Shown here: one piece after another, positions 12,542-23,503 of the stretch
How positions within the stretch are numbered: the first letter of the stretch is position 1
Layout of the letters: every line of letters starts with the position of its first letter
NCBI GenBank assembly: GCA_004369045.1
Contig: ML213517.1
Coordinates: 378,757-442,756, forward strand
Reading direction: 5' to 3'
Source: Heliocybe sulcata
Taxonomy: Eukaryota > Basidiomycota > Agaricomycetes > Gloeophyllales > Gloeophyllaceae
Length of the DNA: 64,000 bases
Notes under the pieces: generated by a model
What the model was told of the DNA's origin: nothing
What the model saw: the letters and a program-made list of their open reading frames with translations, nothing else
The model's database searches: none
Position numbers and translations under genes: made by a program

Positions 12542-15129
12542 TCAAGGTCGCCAGAACTTCCCAAACACGCTGGCTCTCCCGATGCTGGAAGAGCCAAAGA
12601 TCATCCCAACACCCTCCTGTATCGCAGCACTGACAGGCCGCATTGGCGCAGAGTCATAGACATGCGGGCAAGGCTGCGTAAGAGGTTTCGCGGTCAGCCG
12701 AGGGTTCTCCAATTCCCTCTCGTACATCGAAGGCTGGTGAGGCGAGTCCGCGTCTGTGTCGTACAACGGAGGATCGAAGGTGCGGCGTGCTGTTTTCAGT
12801 CGAGCTAGGACCTGCAATCACCAGGTAAGAGAGAGTGAGAAGGACATCAGATAATGTACATACTTGTTCGTAGAAAGCGATCTCGCCATCAAGATGATCC
12901 GTCGCTATGGTCCGGAAGTCTTCTACTTTGTGCGTGTGGTACGTCTCCATTTCCGCCATAGTAGTGTTCAGTACCGTCTCACAGCGTGCTGCGACTTCGT
13001 CGTCTGTCTAAACCACTATTACTGACCGCTCCGACAAGAAGGGATATCTGACTTACAGGTTGCTGAGATACAGCTGTATTATATCTTGAAAGAGCGGACC
13101 TGTGCGTTTCGATGACACCCTGCGCCAGGACATGCGATTGAACAAATTATTTCGCACTCAGGACTGAGCTTCGCAGCTTACCCCGTACATTGACGACGGA
13201 TGTGCGACGCTCTTGAGAGCTTCGTGTGTCGCTAGCTGTGTCCTCCGCGCCTACGAAGAAATGCGCGAGCATCAAGCAAAGGACGCAGACATGAGGAACA
13301 GTGGGAAACGGACATGATCGTCATATAAGTCGGCGACGTTTTGCAACGTCTCAGACGTCTTCTGCATGGCCTTTGTTAACTTAAGGCACTCTGCATTTGT
13401 GCGTTATGATGAATGATTAGACGGCCGGTTAATCGCGAACTCACCCTGACACCCGTCTCGCCAGCACCAAGCATTATCATCATTGAGCAAACCCTTGCGC
13501 TGCGGGTTGTCTTCCTCTTCTTCCTCACTAATACCAGTCGTCGGCGCCGACGCGAGGGGTTTTGACGTGATCAACGACAGGAGGGAATAAGACAATAAGC
13601 GTTCAGCTTTAGACATCTCTGATCGGCAATGGTTGTGAGAAATAGGTTCGTAATAACCAAGATAGTACGGACCTACTCGCGCCTCCCTCACCTGACCGAA
13701 GATGTTGCGAAGACCTTGCACACCCTTCCCTACTGCGCGTGTATGAGCATCGAATCTATCCACGGCGTCTGTAGCGTCGTCTGCATCCAAGTTGAAAGCC
13801 GGGTGGAAAACATGCGCGTAGAAGGATGGTCCAGCAGGAGGAAGAGAGAGATGGTAGGGCAGCTGCTTCTTCCATTCCTATGCGCCATTGTCAACAAAGT
13901 GGCACCAGAATATGAGTGGCGATTGCTCACTAAATCGCTTTCGCACCCGAGGAAGAAGGTTAACACTTCTGCGTATCTGGCGATTGGATGTCTTGCGATC
14001 CTGCAAATATATCTCTCCAAGTCTCCCCTTCGGGCCTCGACGAAGTCGTCACTGAATCTCCCGGCGTACTGCTTCTCTGGCAGAGGGGGCAGCGCTATAC
14101 CAGGCAGTCGCCTCGTCAATGCGGTATGCAATACGACGAAATGAGAGAATCTCCTGTGTACTGTGATTCGCATGGGAGATCCAGGCGGGGAGTCATCAAC
14201 TCCTCCGTCTTCAGATGTTGTTGGGTGGAATAGGGAGGTGACACTGTAGATTGTGTATGCACCGGATAAACTGGACGTCCGCTTCGACGGGGAGTGGACC
14301 AAGACACGGAAAGGAGGCACTTTCGTCTTCCACGCAGGCCCGACGTCGACGAAATGACGATCTGCTTCGCCCATACCAACACGACTCAGGCGATTACTGC
14401 TTTCATCCTCCTCGTCCGAATCGTCGTCTTCCACCGAACGAGGTGGAGATGGTTCAGAAGTGCTGCCTTTCAAAACCCACTGTTCCGCACCACTTGTGAC
14501 AAAACTTGAGAATCGATTTAGGCTTTTACCGCCTAGGAGGCTCTGTCGGAAGCTAGGGAACCATTCGCCCGTGTGCTGGGGAATGATAGGGAGAGCTTCC
14601 TTCTCGCCCTTAGGAGACCCGCGAGGTGTGATAGATTGCGCTGACGGCTCTCGTTTCCGGGTAAACTGAGGTATCTCCAAGGCTGGAGAAGCCGCAAAAT
14701 CGGCGGTGAACTACATAGGGAAGCTGATGAGTGTCATCACGGAGTGCAAGATCAAGACCAGAGAGGAGTAGTACTTACCGTATAGTAAGTCTGAGGTAAC
14801 AGTCCCACTTCGCCATTCTTATCCAAACGTACCATACTCCATCCATCACCTACCTCTTCCTTCAAGACTTCCAGTTCGTCTCCAGCTTCCACTGTTAATT
14901 CCATGAACTCTGCCTTCCCCTCGAAGTTATACAATGCGCGTGCCGCCTGTCCTGCCTCCTCTTCATCATCTTCAGGTTCATCATCAGACAGCGAGGTACT
15001 GGGGTTAGCTTGCGTCCAAGCTGTAGACGAGTTGATACCAGCATCGAAATCAGATACCGGGCGTGATTCGAAGAAGGACACTCCTGCGGGAGTTAGAGAC
15101 GATTTCGTGGACCGAGGCAGGGTAGACAT
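12542..15129 (-). CDS. SH3-PX-BAR sorting nexin (SNX9 family)
   Basis: Nine exons (minus): 15129-14779, 14710-13931, 13877-13692, 13616-13445, 13390-13314, 13250-13182, 13119-13057, 13007-12864, 12811-12542; 703 aa, all phases consistent. SH3 domain at residues about 62-113 (ALYNFEGKAEFMELTVEAGD, GLLPQTYY). PX domain at about 250-370, including the lipid-contact segment HRRFSHFVVLHTALTRR, PPLPEKQ and the RRGDLERYI helix. The BAR dimer at about 390-650 includes ETYHTHKVEDFRTIATDHL and GEIAFYEQVLARLK. Such proteins bind phosphoinositides and bend endosomal or endocytic membranes, recruiting actin and dynamin partners through SH3. One donor is GTCCGT (13313) and is weak. Confidence 0.93.
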
Positions 15130-17286
15130 GCCATGGACTCTCCTAATTTCGTGAAGTCGTTATGTCCAGTGAGTGCTAGCAAGGGAGACGAGTCAGACGT
15201 ATTACTGCGAGTCCCCTTAGTAGAAGCAGGCAACAGGTTCAGAATAGGGGCTTTCGATCACTGAGCAGAGCGTTTATGGTAATAGATCTTTTCTTATCCC
15301 GTCCTACATTGACCTTTGGCGGCTTCAGAACTCAGGCGCTTGTCTAAGACTTCCGTTGAGCGCTAGAGACTACGGTTCACGTCTAATATGAGGCGAAACC
15401 CAAGGGGCGTAAAAGTCTGTGTTAATTCACCAGAAGGACCAAGGGGTCAACGGACAGCAAATACGCGACATCAACCCGAGAAAGTGAAGCGGGACCCCAG
15501 GACGATATGGCACCGATACCACCACCTCCCGATTAGGAAAGCTGTGGCTGAGGCAGGGAGGTAGGCCGTACGCTACCGCGTATAGGGCTAGTGGTGAATC
15601 ACCAAAAGACATATACAGACTGTAGACCACGTATAGTACCATGTATACAAAAGAAATATGAGAAATGACTCTCCTCCGTGCGTGTACATGCATCGCTACT
15701 GCTCTCCGTCCTGTAGCTGTGCTCTGTCTAAAACCTGGTCTCTCATAGTCGATCAATTTATATACAAATATTATGCACATGAAATGAAGATGTACAGACT
15801 TTCACCTACAGCCAATTTCTCGGCCTGACTAGTGTATGAACATGTATCATCTCCGGCAATGCTGAGGCTTACAGTGTAGCAGTATGGTGGTTGTATGGGT
15901 AAATTATCTCATTCTTATACAGCATTACAGCATTAACTATAGCGCTGTTTACTGCGATGCTCATACGTACCTACGCAGGCAAACAGCAGCATGCATGGTG
16001 CTGTATATCAGTACTTAGTATGGTTTTAGGCCCCAGGACACATTATCCTAGAGTTAAATTGGACAATTACATGTTCATTATACAGCTAGCAATCAGTTAC
16101 ATGCATTTTGGTCACTTTGCTCGATGACATGAAGCTCAATAATCAGATTTGTCGCGGCGCAATGGACTTTCGCAGCCGCCACTGAGTGGCTGTGCGAACA
16201 AGCGTCCCACCCAAATCAGGCAAGTACCGGTCGCTCGAGCCCGATGGATTCCTTGTCTCTGGTAACCGTTATATGGATACAAGCCATAAAGTTTCAACAG
16301 GGTTATATTCTGACAGAGTATAGTTATATTTGTCCCATTTATTATAGAAGTAAAGTGGCAGTAGCGCGCAGTAGACAAGGATAACGCGAAAGGCGGCCAG
16401 AAAGTGACCATCAGGACCCCGTAAACTAGTCAAGGTACCACCACCATAGGGTTGATGTCGCCGGCAAGTTCCGCGTGTACCCCTTGAGAAGGACTGAACA
16501 GGATTCGAATGTCGGGAACACAACAATGCCCTACAGTCCGTTGCCTGATGCTCAACTTAAGTCCAGGCTGAGGCATGAAAATCTTAGCTCTGACGCTGTT
16601 CGACGCTCTAGGTGAGCTCAAAAACCGCATGCACTGGAGAATATGCGGCAATACTGACGTTATTTAATGCAGATGCTGCTTGGCATTTGGTCCAGTTTCT
16701 GAACACCGGAGACGAAGGGCCAAGCTGTACATCCAGCTGTTAAATCCAGCTGTTAAATGCAAGTAAGCGGTATCAGGCTGTCTGTCCATAGAAGCCGGAA
16801 TTCTGCGCCGGCGGCCAAATGTCTCGTCCGTGATCTTCAGACCATAGGTCTCTCTATGCACCAACATGACTGAGTTCACGGACTCGAGTAGTCCGCCTCT
16901 TCATTCTCCCAGTATCTCTGTAGGCTCCTATTTTGATAAATGGATACCAGACGGAAGGAAGCGCACGATTGGACCTTCAAAGGACCTGTGGCGACCATGA
17001 GTTTCCTGGGGCACTCTTATTGCGGTGTGCTACAGTGGTACTGATAGATTACTGCCAAATGTAGTAAGTTGTTTGCTATCTATCACCTAAGTCTCCGTTC
17101 ATGGCTAACACAAGCCTGTCAGCAATACCGCCCTTTAACTACGATTACAATTAGGGTGAGAACGGCTAGCCCTCTATTATTAGACCCAGCCCTCGTTCAA
17201 CCATGCAGAGATAGGCGCTCGTTAACAATTTAGTTATATACCAGCAGGCCATCAAGCGACGTTCCCTACCGCTCGCGCCTTCCCCC
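15130..17286. other. 2.1-kb intergenic region, no supported gene
   Basis: Divergent promoters for the sorting nexin (-) and the orphan-family gene (+) must lie here. AT-richer than its neighbours. It contains a 13-bp direct duplication around 16728-16757 and short open frames that lack codon or domain support. Confidence 0.5.
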
Positions 17287-19624
17287 ATGAAGGCTGCTCC
17301 TTACTGGGATACATACGGTTCGCAGCTTGCCTGCTTGAACTATGGCCGGGCGACCTGGGAAGCGGATCCAAAAGCCAACGGCGAAGACTACGCTGTTCAA
17401 GTCGGAGATGTTGGATACATGAGAAACGGGGGTTTCCATCGTCTTTTCAACATATTGCAGTCCCAGGAACATCCCTGGAATCAGAGCCTGGGCGTTCCTG
17501 AAGGTTTTGATCCTCTGAAAACGACTGGGAAAGTGGTCTTTGCCCGGAGTCCTTTGAAAGCAGGGCCTCTCCATTCACATAGCGTCCGGCATATTTCTGC
17601 GAGTGGACAGATAACATCGCCTACAGGGTCAGGCTCGTCTGGATCTCGACTGATGCCTCATGCTGATGCCGGTTACCGTATAGTTCCCCGGTCAGTCCGT
17701 CGGGAAACTTCTCGTTTGCTTGCTCAAGGGAGCTGGGGGCAGCCCTCGTTCTCTTGGACCAAGCCTACCGCAGTGATGTCCTCTCCACAGAATTATTCGA
17801 GGAATATTTTCTGGCCAACTACGAGTCATGGCTTGCGTTCGCTCGTCACCTCAAACGAGGCATATCCCTCGACGACCTCATACTTGTCACTGGCCGAGAT
17901 GTGACTCGCGGCTGGGCGATGGCTGTCTTCTCTCAAGCCGAAACCAAGGGCAAGGGAGGCATAGGCATTGACACCGCATTGGGAGTCTCGGCGACTTTCG
18001 GCATGGAGTTTGGCTGGAAGACCGAAGGGATCGTCCATTCGCATTCAGGTCCCCAGCCTGTTGAGCCACCCTCCCCGAACGGGAAAGGAAAGGCTCTCGA
18101 CATCCCTCTTCAGCATAAGTCTTGGGATCAATGTGTATTCCTGAGGGGCTATTGTCTGCGGCGAAGGAATATTCTCGCCCCGCGACGTCTCAAAGCAGCT
18201 GCAGGTCCCTCCGATCTAGGCTCTGGAGACAGAGCTCCCCTTGGTATGCTCATGACCTTGTCAGGGGAGTCTGTGCATTCTCAATCTGCGGTGAATATCC
18301 TAGCTTGGTTACTCGAGCGCAGCCTTACACATCTTCCAGGATTACAATCCTCTGTCTCCTATCTTGGATTATATACTCGAGGTTCGTCTTCTCTTTGTCG
18401 AGAATACATCGCAGGTGCTGAACGCTTGGTGCAGAATTCAGAGGTCGAGGTGGCTTTAGCACACGACGATGACTTGTATTCCTTCGTTCGTGTGAGTATC
18501 CCATGGCGTGTCTATACTGGTCATCTATTTCTAATGTCGGTAAACCCTCTCGACTCAGGATACTTCAGAGCCCGACGAGGTCCGCAGGGCTATCGAAGCG
18601 AATGCACCAAAGATTATTATTGTAGGCGCCACGGGTAAGTTCGATCATATCCGAATAATATCGCGACTCTAAAAGGCCAACAGGAAGAATTGACCGAAGT
18701 GTGACATCGCCTTCGAAGCACAAGAGTCAAGATCCGGTCGAGGAAAGTGCCCATGCTTACTCAAATATCGAAGCAACTCCTGGTGAAGAGCCCCCGCGAT
18801 CGTCTAGAGTTCGCATTTATAGGGAGGGAGAGGAAGATGACCTATACGGTGACTCGTACGAGTTTAGGAAGGATATCATAAAGAAAAAGATACGAGCAAT
18901 CGCTCGTATGTCCAGGATGCTTGCTGTACTTCGGTACGTGGTCTTCATATGTTAAGCTTCGCTTATTGACATAATTCATCAGAGAAGAATCAGAGAGAGT
19001 GTCAGAGATCAAAAGCATGCGCGATGGCAGATTGCCCTGTGGACTGCTGATTCTGGGACCGGCAGATCTCAGAGATATTCCTCCTGAGCTATTGTATGCT
19101 GCCTTCTATCTTTTCATTCTACGGCCCATCTCACCTAACTTATACGCAGGACTCCGAATAGTCCAACAGGGTCTACAGCTTGGAGAGATCCATGGTTCGC
19201 GGAAGATCGCTCATTGCTGTCCGTGCCAACTCGTACCCGAAGCATCTCTCAGTCTTCCGAAATGTCTCAAGTGCCTCCTCCTTATTCTCCATCGTCACCG
19301 TCCGAGTCACGCGTGGTAACGAATACTTCAGAACATCAAGCTGAGAGCAGGTCACAGAGCGATCCGTCCAACCTGCTTGGAACTCCTTCAGGGAAATGGC
19401 ACTCGGTGAAAGCCAAGATCTCTGCCATTGGTCGACTTCAACGCAATCTAGCCAAAATCAGGTAGGATGCCCGCACCTGTTCTGTCAATAGTTGTAACTG
19501 AGCATGTTTCAGGGAAACTTCCGCTGGTAGACTGAGGGGCACTAATACGAGAACCTCGACACCCTCCCTTTTAAACGATAGGGGTGCGAGCATCTCGGCG
19601 AGCGCGTCGATACACGGAGGCTGA
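17287..19624 (+). CDS. Orphan basidiomycete protein family, unknown function (about 634 aa)
   Basis: Exons: 17287-about 17636, about 17696-18290, 18340-18381, 18435-18491, 18559-18634, 18684-18933, 18983-19093, 19150-19461, 19513-19624; frame closes to 634 aa. The first intron has two workable donors and two acceptors. Features: an N-terminal GRATWEADP and GDVGYMRNGGFHRLFNI, then SGNFSFACSRELGAALVLLD, DQCVFLRGY with APRRLKAAAGP, and PILDYILENSEVEVALAHDD. From memory this order matches a large hypothetical family common in mushrooms; I know no assigned activity. The C-terminal third (EEDDLYGDSYEF, PPPYSPSSPSESR) is disordered and possibly phosphorylated. No signal peptide or membrane helix is obvious. 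Confidence 0.8.
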
Positions 19625-19714
19625 CAAGATGTTCAAAAAATATCCGCTGCATATCGACGGTGGTAAAGGATTAGGCGCGTTCGCAGGGTAGATACATGCA
19701 CAAAATATTCATTG

Positions 19715-19734
19715 ATGTATGTATGTATGTATGT
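19715..19734. repeat. (ATGT)5 microsatellite
   Basis: Five tandem ATGT units between the convergent 3' ends of the orphan-family gene and the FunK1 kinase. Confidence 0.95.
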
Positions 19735-19779
19735 CCGATAGTATGCAGGGGACCACAGTAGGGCTCGAGCTTCAGAGGT

Positions 19780-22245
19780 CTAGCGGGCATTCGTCCAGGA
19801 GGCTGCGTAGTCAATAGGATCGTACCACCTGTCATATGTCCTACGCTGGATTTCCCTATTATCTCCTGGAGATTGCAGACGGTCTACAGATGCTTCGCGC
19901 GCCTCGAGAACAGCGAGGAACTTCTCTTTCAGACCTTCGACAGCCAAGGGATGTTCGTAGCCTAGAATTGCCCGATTCCAGTATCCTTGGCAGAGGATGC
20001 GCCTGAGATCTTCGAGCGTGGCCTTCAAGGGGAAAAAATAAGGGGCAAGGTTTGAGAGTACATACTCCTCCATAGTGGATGCGTCGATCATAATACGACC
20101 TTTGATATTGCCCATCGTATCCAGGTTGGAGTCGAAGATCAACGCGACCTTCTGGCTGCTTTGCCTGTATATCCCAGGAGCCTCACGCGTGAGGCAGATC
20201 CAGCATAGGACCCAAAAGAAGCCCTCCAACTCATGTATCGGTTGGCGTCGCAAAGACATGTCTTCCACCTCTCGATAGACCTGCGAGTTTTCCTGCTCAA
20301 GGTCATCATCGCTAAAACCATAGTGTCCTCGTTCGGGTCCTGCATTTCCACTGTCCCTCTGCACCAGAAGAGGATCGAATACGGGAATACTGGTTAAGAC
20401 TTCCTTTCCCATGAACGCCCGGTGGCCCTATAGCAGCTAGAATGTGACTGAAAGTTCCGATTACCGACTGTCGCCACTTACCCGAGGCAAGTCCAGTGTA
20501 GGCTCCGCCTTGCCGTACTCGAATGCCATTTCTAGGTCTATCAACAAGCCCCGGTCGGGTCTCTGTCCCCCAGTGAGCAGTATATTTGATTCGCTGATAT
20601 CACCGTGCATCATTCCTTGGTCCGTTAGGTGGACATGCCCTGCGAAGGCCCTTGTCAGTTGCTATCAAGCATTCTTGCTACGAAGTAGCACGTCGCACAC
20701 CCGCACCTCGTATTGCATCATGTAGACCTCCCAGCAACTCTTTGAGAGACGTAAACCTGCGCAAACTCCAGCCATAGTCCGCTAGAAGAGCACGAGAGTG
20801 ACGGAAGTTCAAGGGCCGCCTCATACCATGGTCTACATAGTATCTGTCGATATCCAACAACCACCCTGTGTCACCGAAGTCGATTGTACCCATCTGGGGA
20901 AAAGCGTCATCCGAATCCGGTTGTGCTTGCGCTTGCTGCAGGATCTCTTGCATATTGACCTTGGCACCCTCGATTTTCAGGCCTTGGCTCATGTAATCGG
21001 TTTCGTCGTCCTGGCCAGGTATCTGCTGGATAATGCGATATGATTCCAGGCGGACGAGACCATCGCTCGGGCCAACCAAGTTGAAGGTTTCGCCTTCCAG
21101 ACGCACATCTTCACGTACCCAAGCGTCCTTGATGACGTAGATCTACTCGAAAAGCAAGTCAGTCACCGCGTATCAAAATGGGTAGGCTAGATATACTTTG
21201 CGCTCTTGTATTGGCTTACATATATCAACTTTTCTCCATGCCTTCCAGACACGGGTAGCCCTGCCGTGTAATATCTCGTCGTGACACAAATAAATCTCGT
21301 GGTACAAGACGAACTCCTCCTCCTGACCATCGCCAGTAGACATGCTGCATTCCCACAACGGGCGGAAAGGATGCAGAGAACGCAATGTCGACGGTCTGAG
21401 CGTCAGGTCCCACCCTAGTTGATGGTCAGATTTCAGGCAAAAGCCAGACATGAGCCGGATGACGTCCTTGGGACTCTAGAAACAAATGTACACGACGACC
21501 GCAATCAAGTCCTTGCTAGGGTGCGTACCTCGTGGATATTGATGTATTCCGACATCATAGAGCCCGACCGATCTACCATCCACACCTGGAAAAATGGGCC
21601 GGCCACTATCAACCCAAACAGGAATCGGCGGTTGGCTTGTCCTCGGAATATCTGAGCTGCTCTTCGTACAAAATTGATGACCGCTCTCTCCACTTTATGT
21701 CGCTGAACAACTTCTACATGAACCACGGCATTGTGCCACCATCTTAGTGCTGATCGGTCTGCTGGATTATGCGCGGCGCTGGCAATGATTTGAGGTCTGT
21801 GGTCGGCTTCGATGGGGCTGAGGTTGGCATGTGGCATATACAAGTTCACCCAGGTTAGCCGCGGCCGCAGATGCTCTTTTTCAAAGATCATGCCGCAAAG
21901 AGCGTTCGCAAAGGCTACAAAAGCCTGACAGGTTGTATCCGTCGACATCGTTTGCGCAGGGAAGGAAGCCCATCGACCAGCGCGTGTTTCATCCAGGCCA
22001 GGTTGGTACAGTCCTTGCTCCATCGCTGTCCTCATGATGGAGTCGGTCACGCGTTCCTCTTGCGGGAAGAGTACCTCCAGGATTCCTGGTGTGTCCGCGA
22101 AGGTAGGGTAGCGGAACGATCTGCGCTGCAGCATAGTCTGCATTTCGCGCACCGAGATAGGTGGGGACGAAAACAGATAGAGCTCCGTCAAGTCTGGATC
22201 GAGTGCTGGTAGCACGACCGTGTCGTGGCTGGCCCTACAGTCCAT
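19780..22245 (-). CDS. FunK1 fungal-type protein kinase
   Basis: Exons (minus): 22245-21529, 21475-21197, 21142-20699, 20661-20482, 20427-19780; 755 aa. The FunK1 family is expanded in mushrooms; its role is largely unknown. The N-terminal part holds the family's extra domain (VVHVEVVQ, FFQVWMVDRSG). The kinase part has VWKAWRK as the lysine-bearing strand, HGDISESNILL as catalytic loop (HGD instead of HRD, normal for lineage variants), LLIDLEMAFE where DFG is expected (DLE), and GHRAFMGKEVL as the activation-segment end. The catalytic Asp and Asn are kept; metal-site Asp is present. The third intron (20698-20662) would be only 37 nt and its borders are the least certain. Confidence 0.88.
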
Positions 22246-23503
22246 GTCCGGGAATCGCCTCCGAATTGTAGCGGGTAGAGGTCAGAGTACGTTCGAGTAG
22301 GTGGCACTGAAGAGGTCTGAACCCGGACTGGACTAGATATTTGAACTGGTTTCGCTTATTGAACTCCGCCGCAATCGGAATAGGGGTTCCTGCTTTTGGA
22401 ACATAGACAATGAGTATCGCCACGCGCAGAAGGCGTACCTCCATCGATACCGCCTTGAATCGTGCAATTAGGTGAGAGATTGATGGCCCATGATACCTCA
22501 CCGGTAACGAATGGAGAACTTTGTTCTATACCGGTGATGTTGTCTCTTCAGAGCTGCACTACTAGCGCACTCTGAGCTTTTGCTAATCGGAAAGTAACCA
22601 CGGATACGTTATGGTCGGGTAGGACGAGGAAGTCAAGTCACGCCCGGCGGGATGGTAGTAGGCAAAGCTGCAGGTGACGGGGACCGGAGCGCCGGGCCAC
22701 TGGACAAGACCAACAAGTCCTTTGTCCTTGAACACCAGGCGTATGTTGTGTAGAGGTGGCCAGTTTGGGATATTCTCGGACGCTGACGGAGTCAGCAGGA
22801 CTCGTAGTATGCCAACGTCACCAGTAAGAAGGTAGGACAAAGCCATGTGTTGTGGATTCTGAGCCTACGGAATGTTCACTTGGCAAAGTTTCGAGTATGG
22901 CCGTGATCGATGAAAGAGTATGGGATTTATGACAACGACGGGCCCGGGCCTCTCTGTCATCGAATCCCGAGCCAGGCAATCAAGGATAGGCTTGTCTTTG
23001 AGTTGTTATGGAAGCAGAGCGAGCCTTGAACTCGTGCGTGCCGCGAGAGTATCCAAGAGCATCGCAATACATGTACATCATTGTATTTCGTCCGTCGACA
23101 GCCCGTGAGTCGATGCAAGGGAACCAGTCTTGCCTCGATGGCTCTAAGTTGCTATGCAAATGTGATCAGGGCAGAAGCACGTTCAATGACTTCTCGGATT
23201 CTTGCATAACCACGGATTATCACTACAATTGGGTGTCTGTCACTGGGCCAGCTTGTCCGTCGCAGGTCCGAGTCATTGAGCTCAAGAGCAACACGCAGAC
23301 AAGTAAGCAGCAGCGAAAGCAAAGATGACAAAGGCGCAAAAGTACTTCGCGAAAGAGGAGGGCAAGAGTTCGGATTACAGTCCTTCGCCCATGTACCCGT
23401 AACCATAAAAGGCTATTTTGACAAGCACCATATTGGGCGTCAGAACTCCGTAACTGCCTAAGCTCGGCCTCGAACATATCCTCCAGTCCAGCTGCAGGTC
23501 CTG
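22246..23503. other. Intergenic with unassigned minus-strand open frames
   Basis: Two short minus-strand frames occur upstream of the FunK1 start: 22846-22583 (87 codons, true ATG) and about 22490-22235. They share the strand of the kinase but do not splice into it in a consistent phase. They may be 5' leader, a decayed neighbour or chance. The ASCC2 promoter must also be here. Confidence 0.4.

Noticed and set aside
13629-14144. 171-codon plus-strand frame
   Set aside because: Antisense to exons of the sorting nexin, whose PX and BAR domains are unambiguous.
16493-16545. tRNA-like T-loop on the minus strand (ttcgaat) with a partial acceptor stem
   Set aside because: The closing stem of the T-arm does not pair and the distance between the matching ends is about 50 nt, too short for a tRNA with D and anticodon arms.
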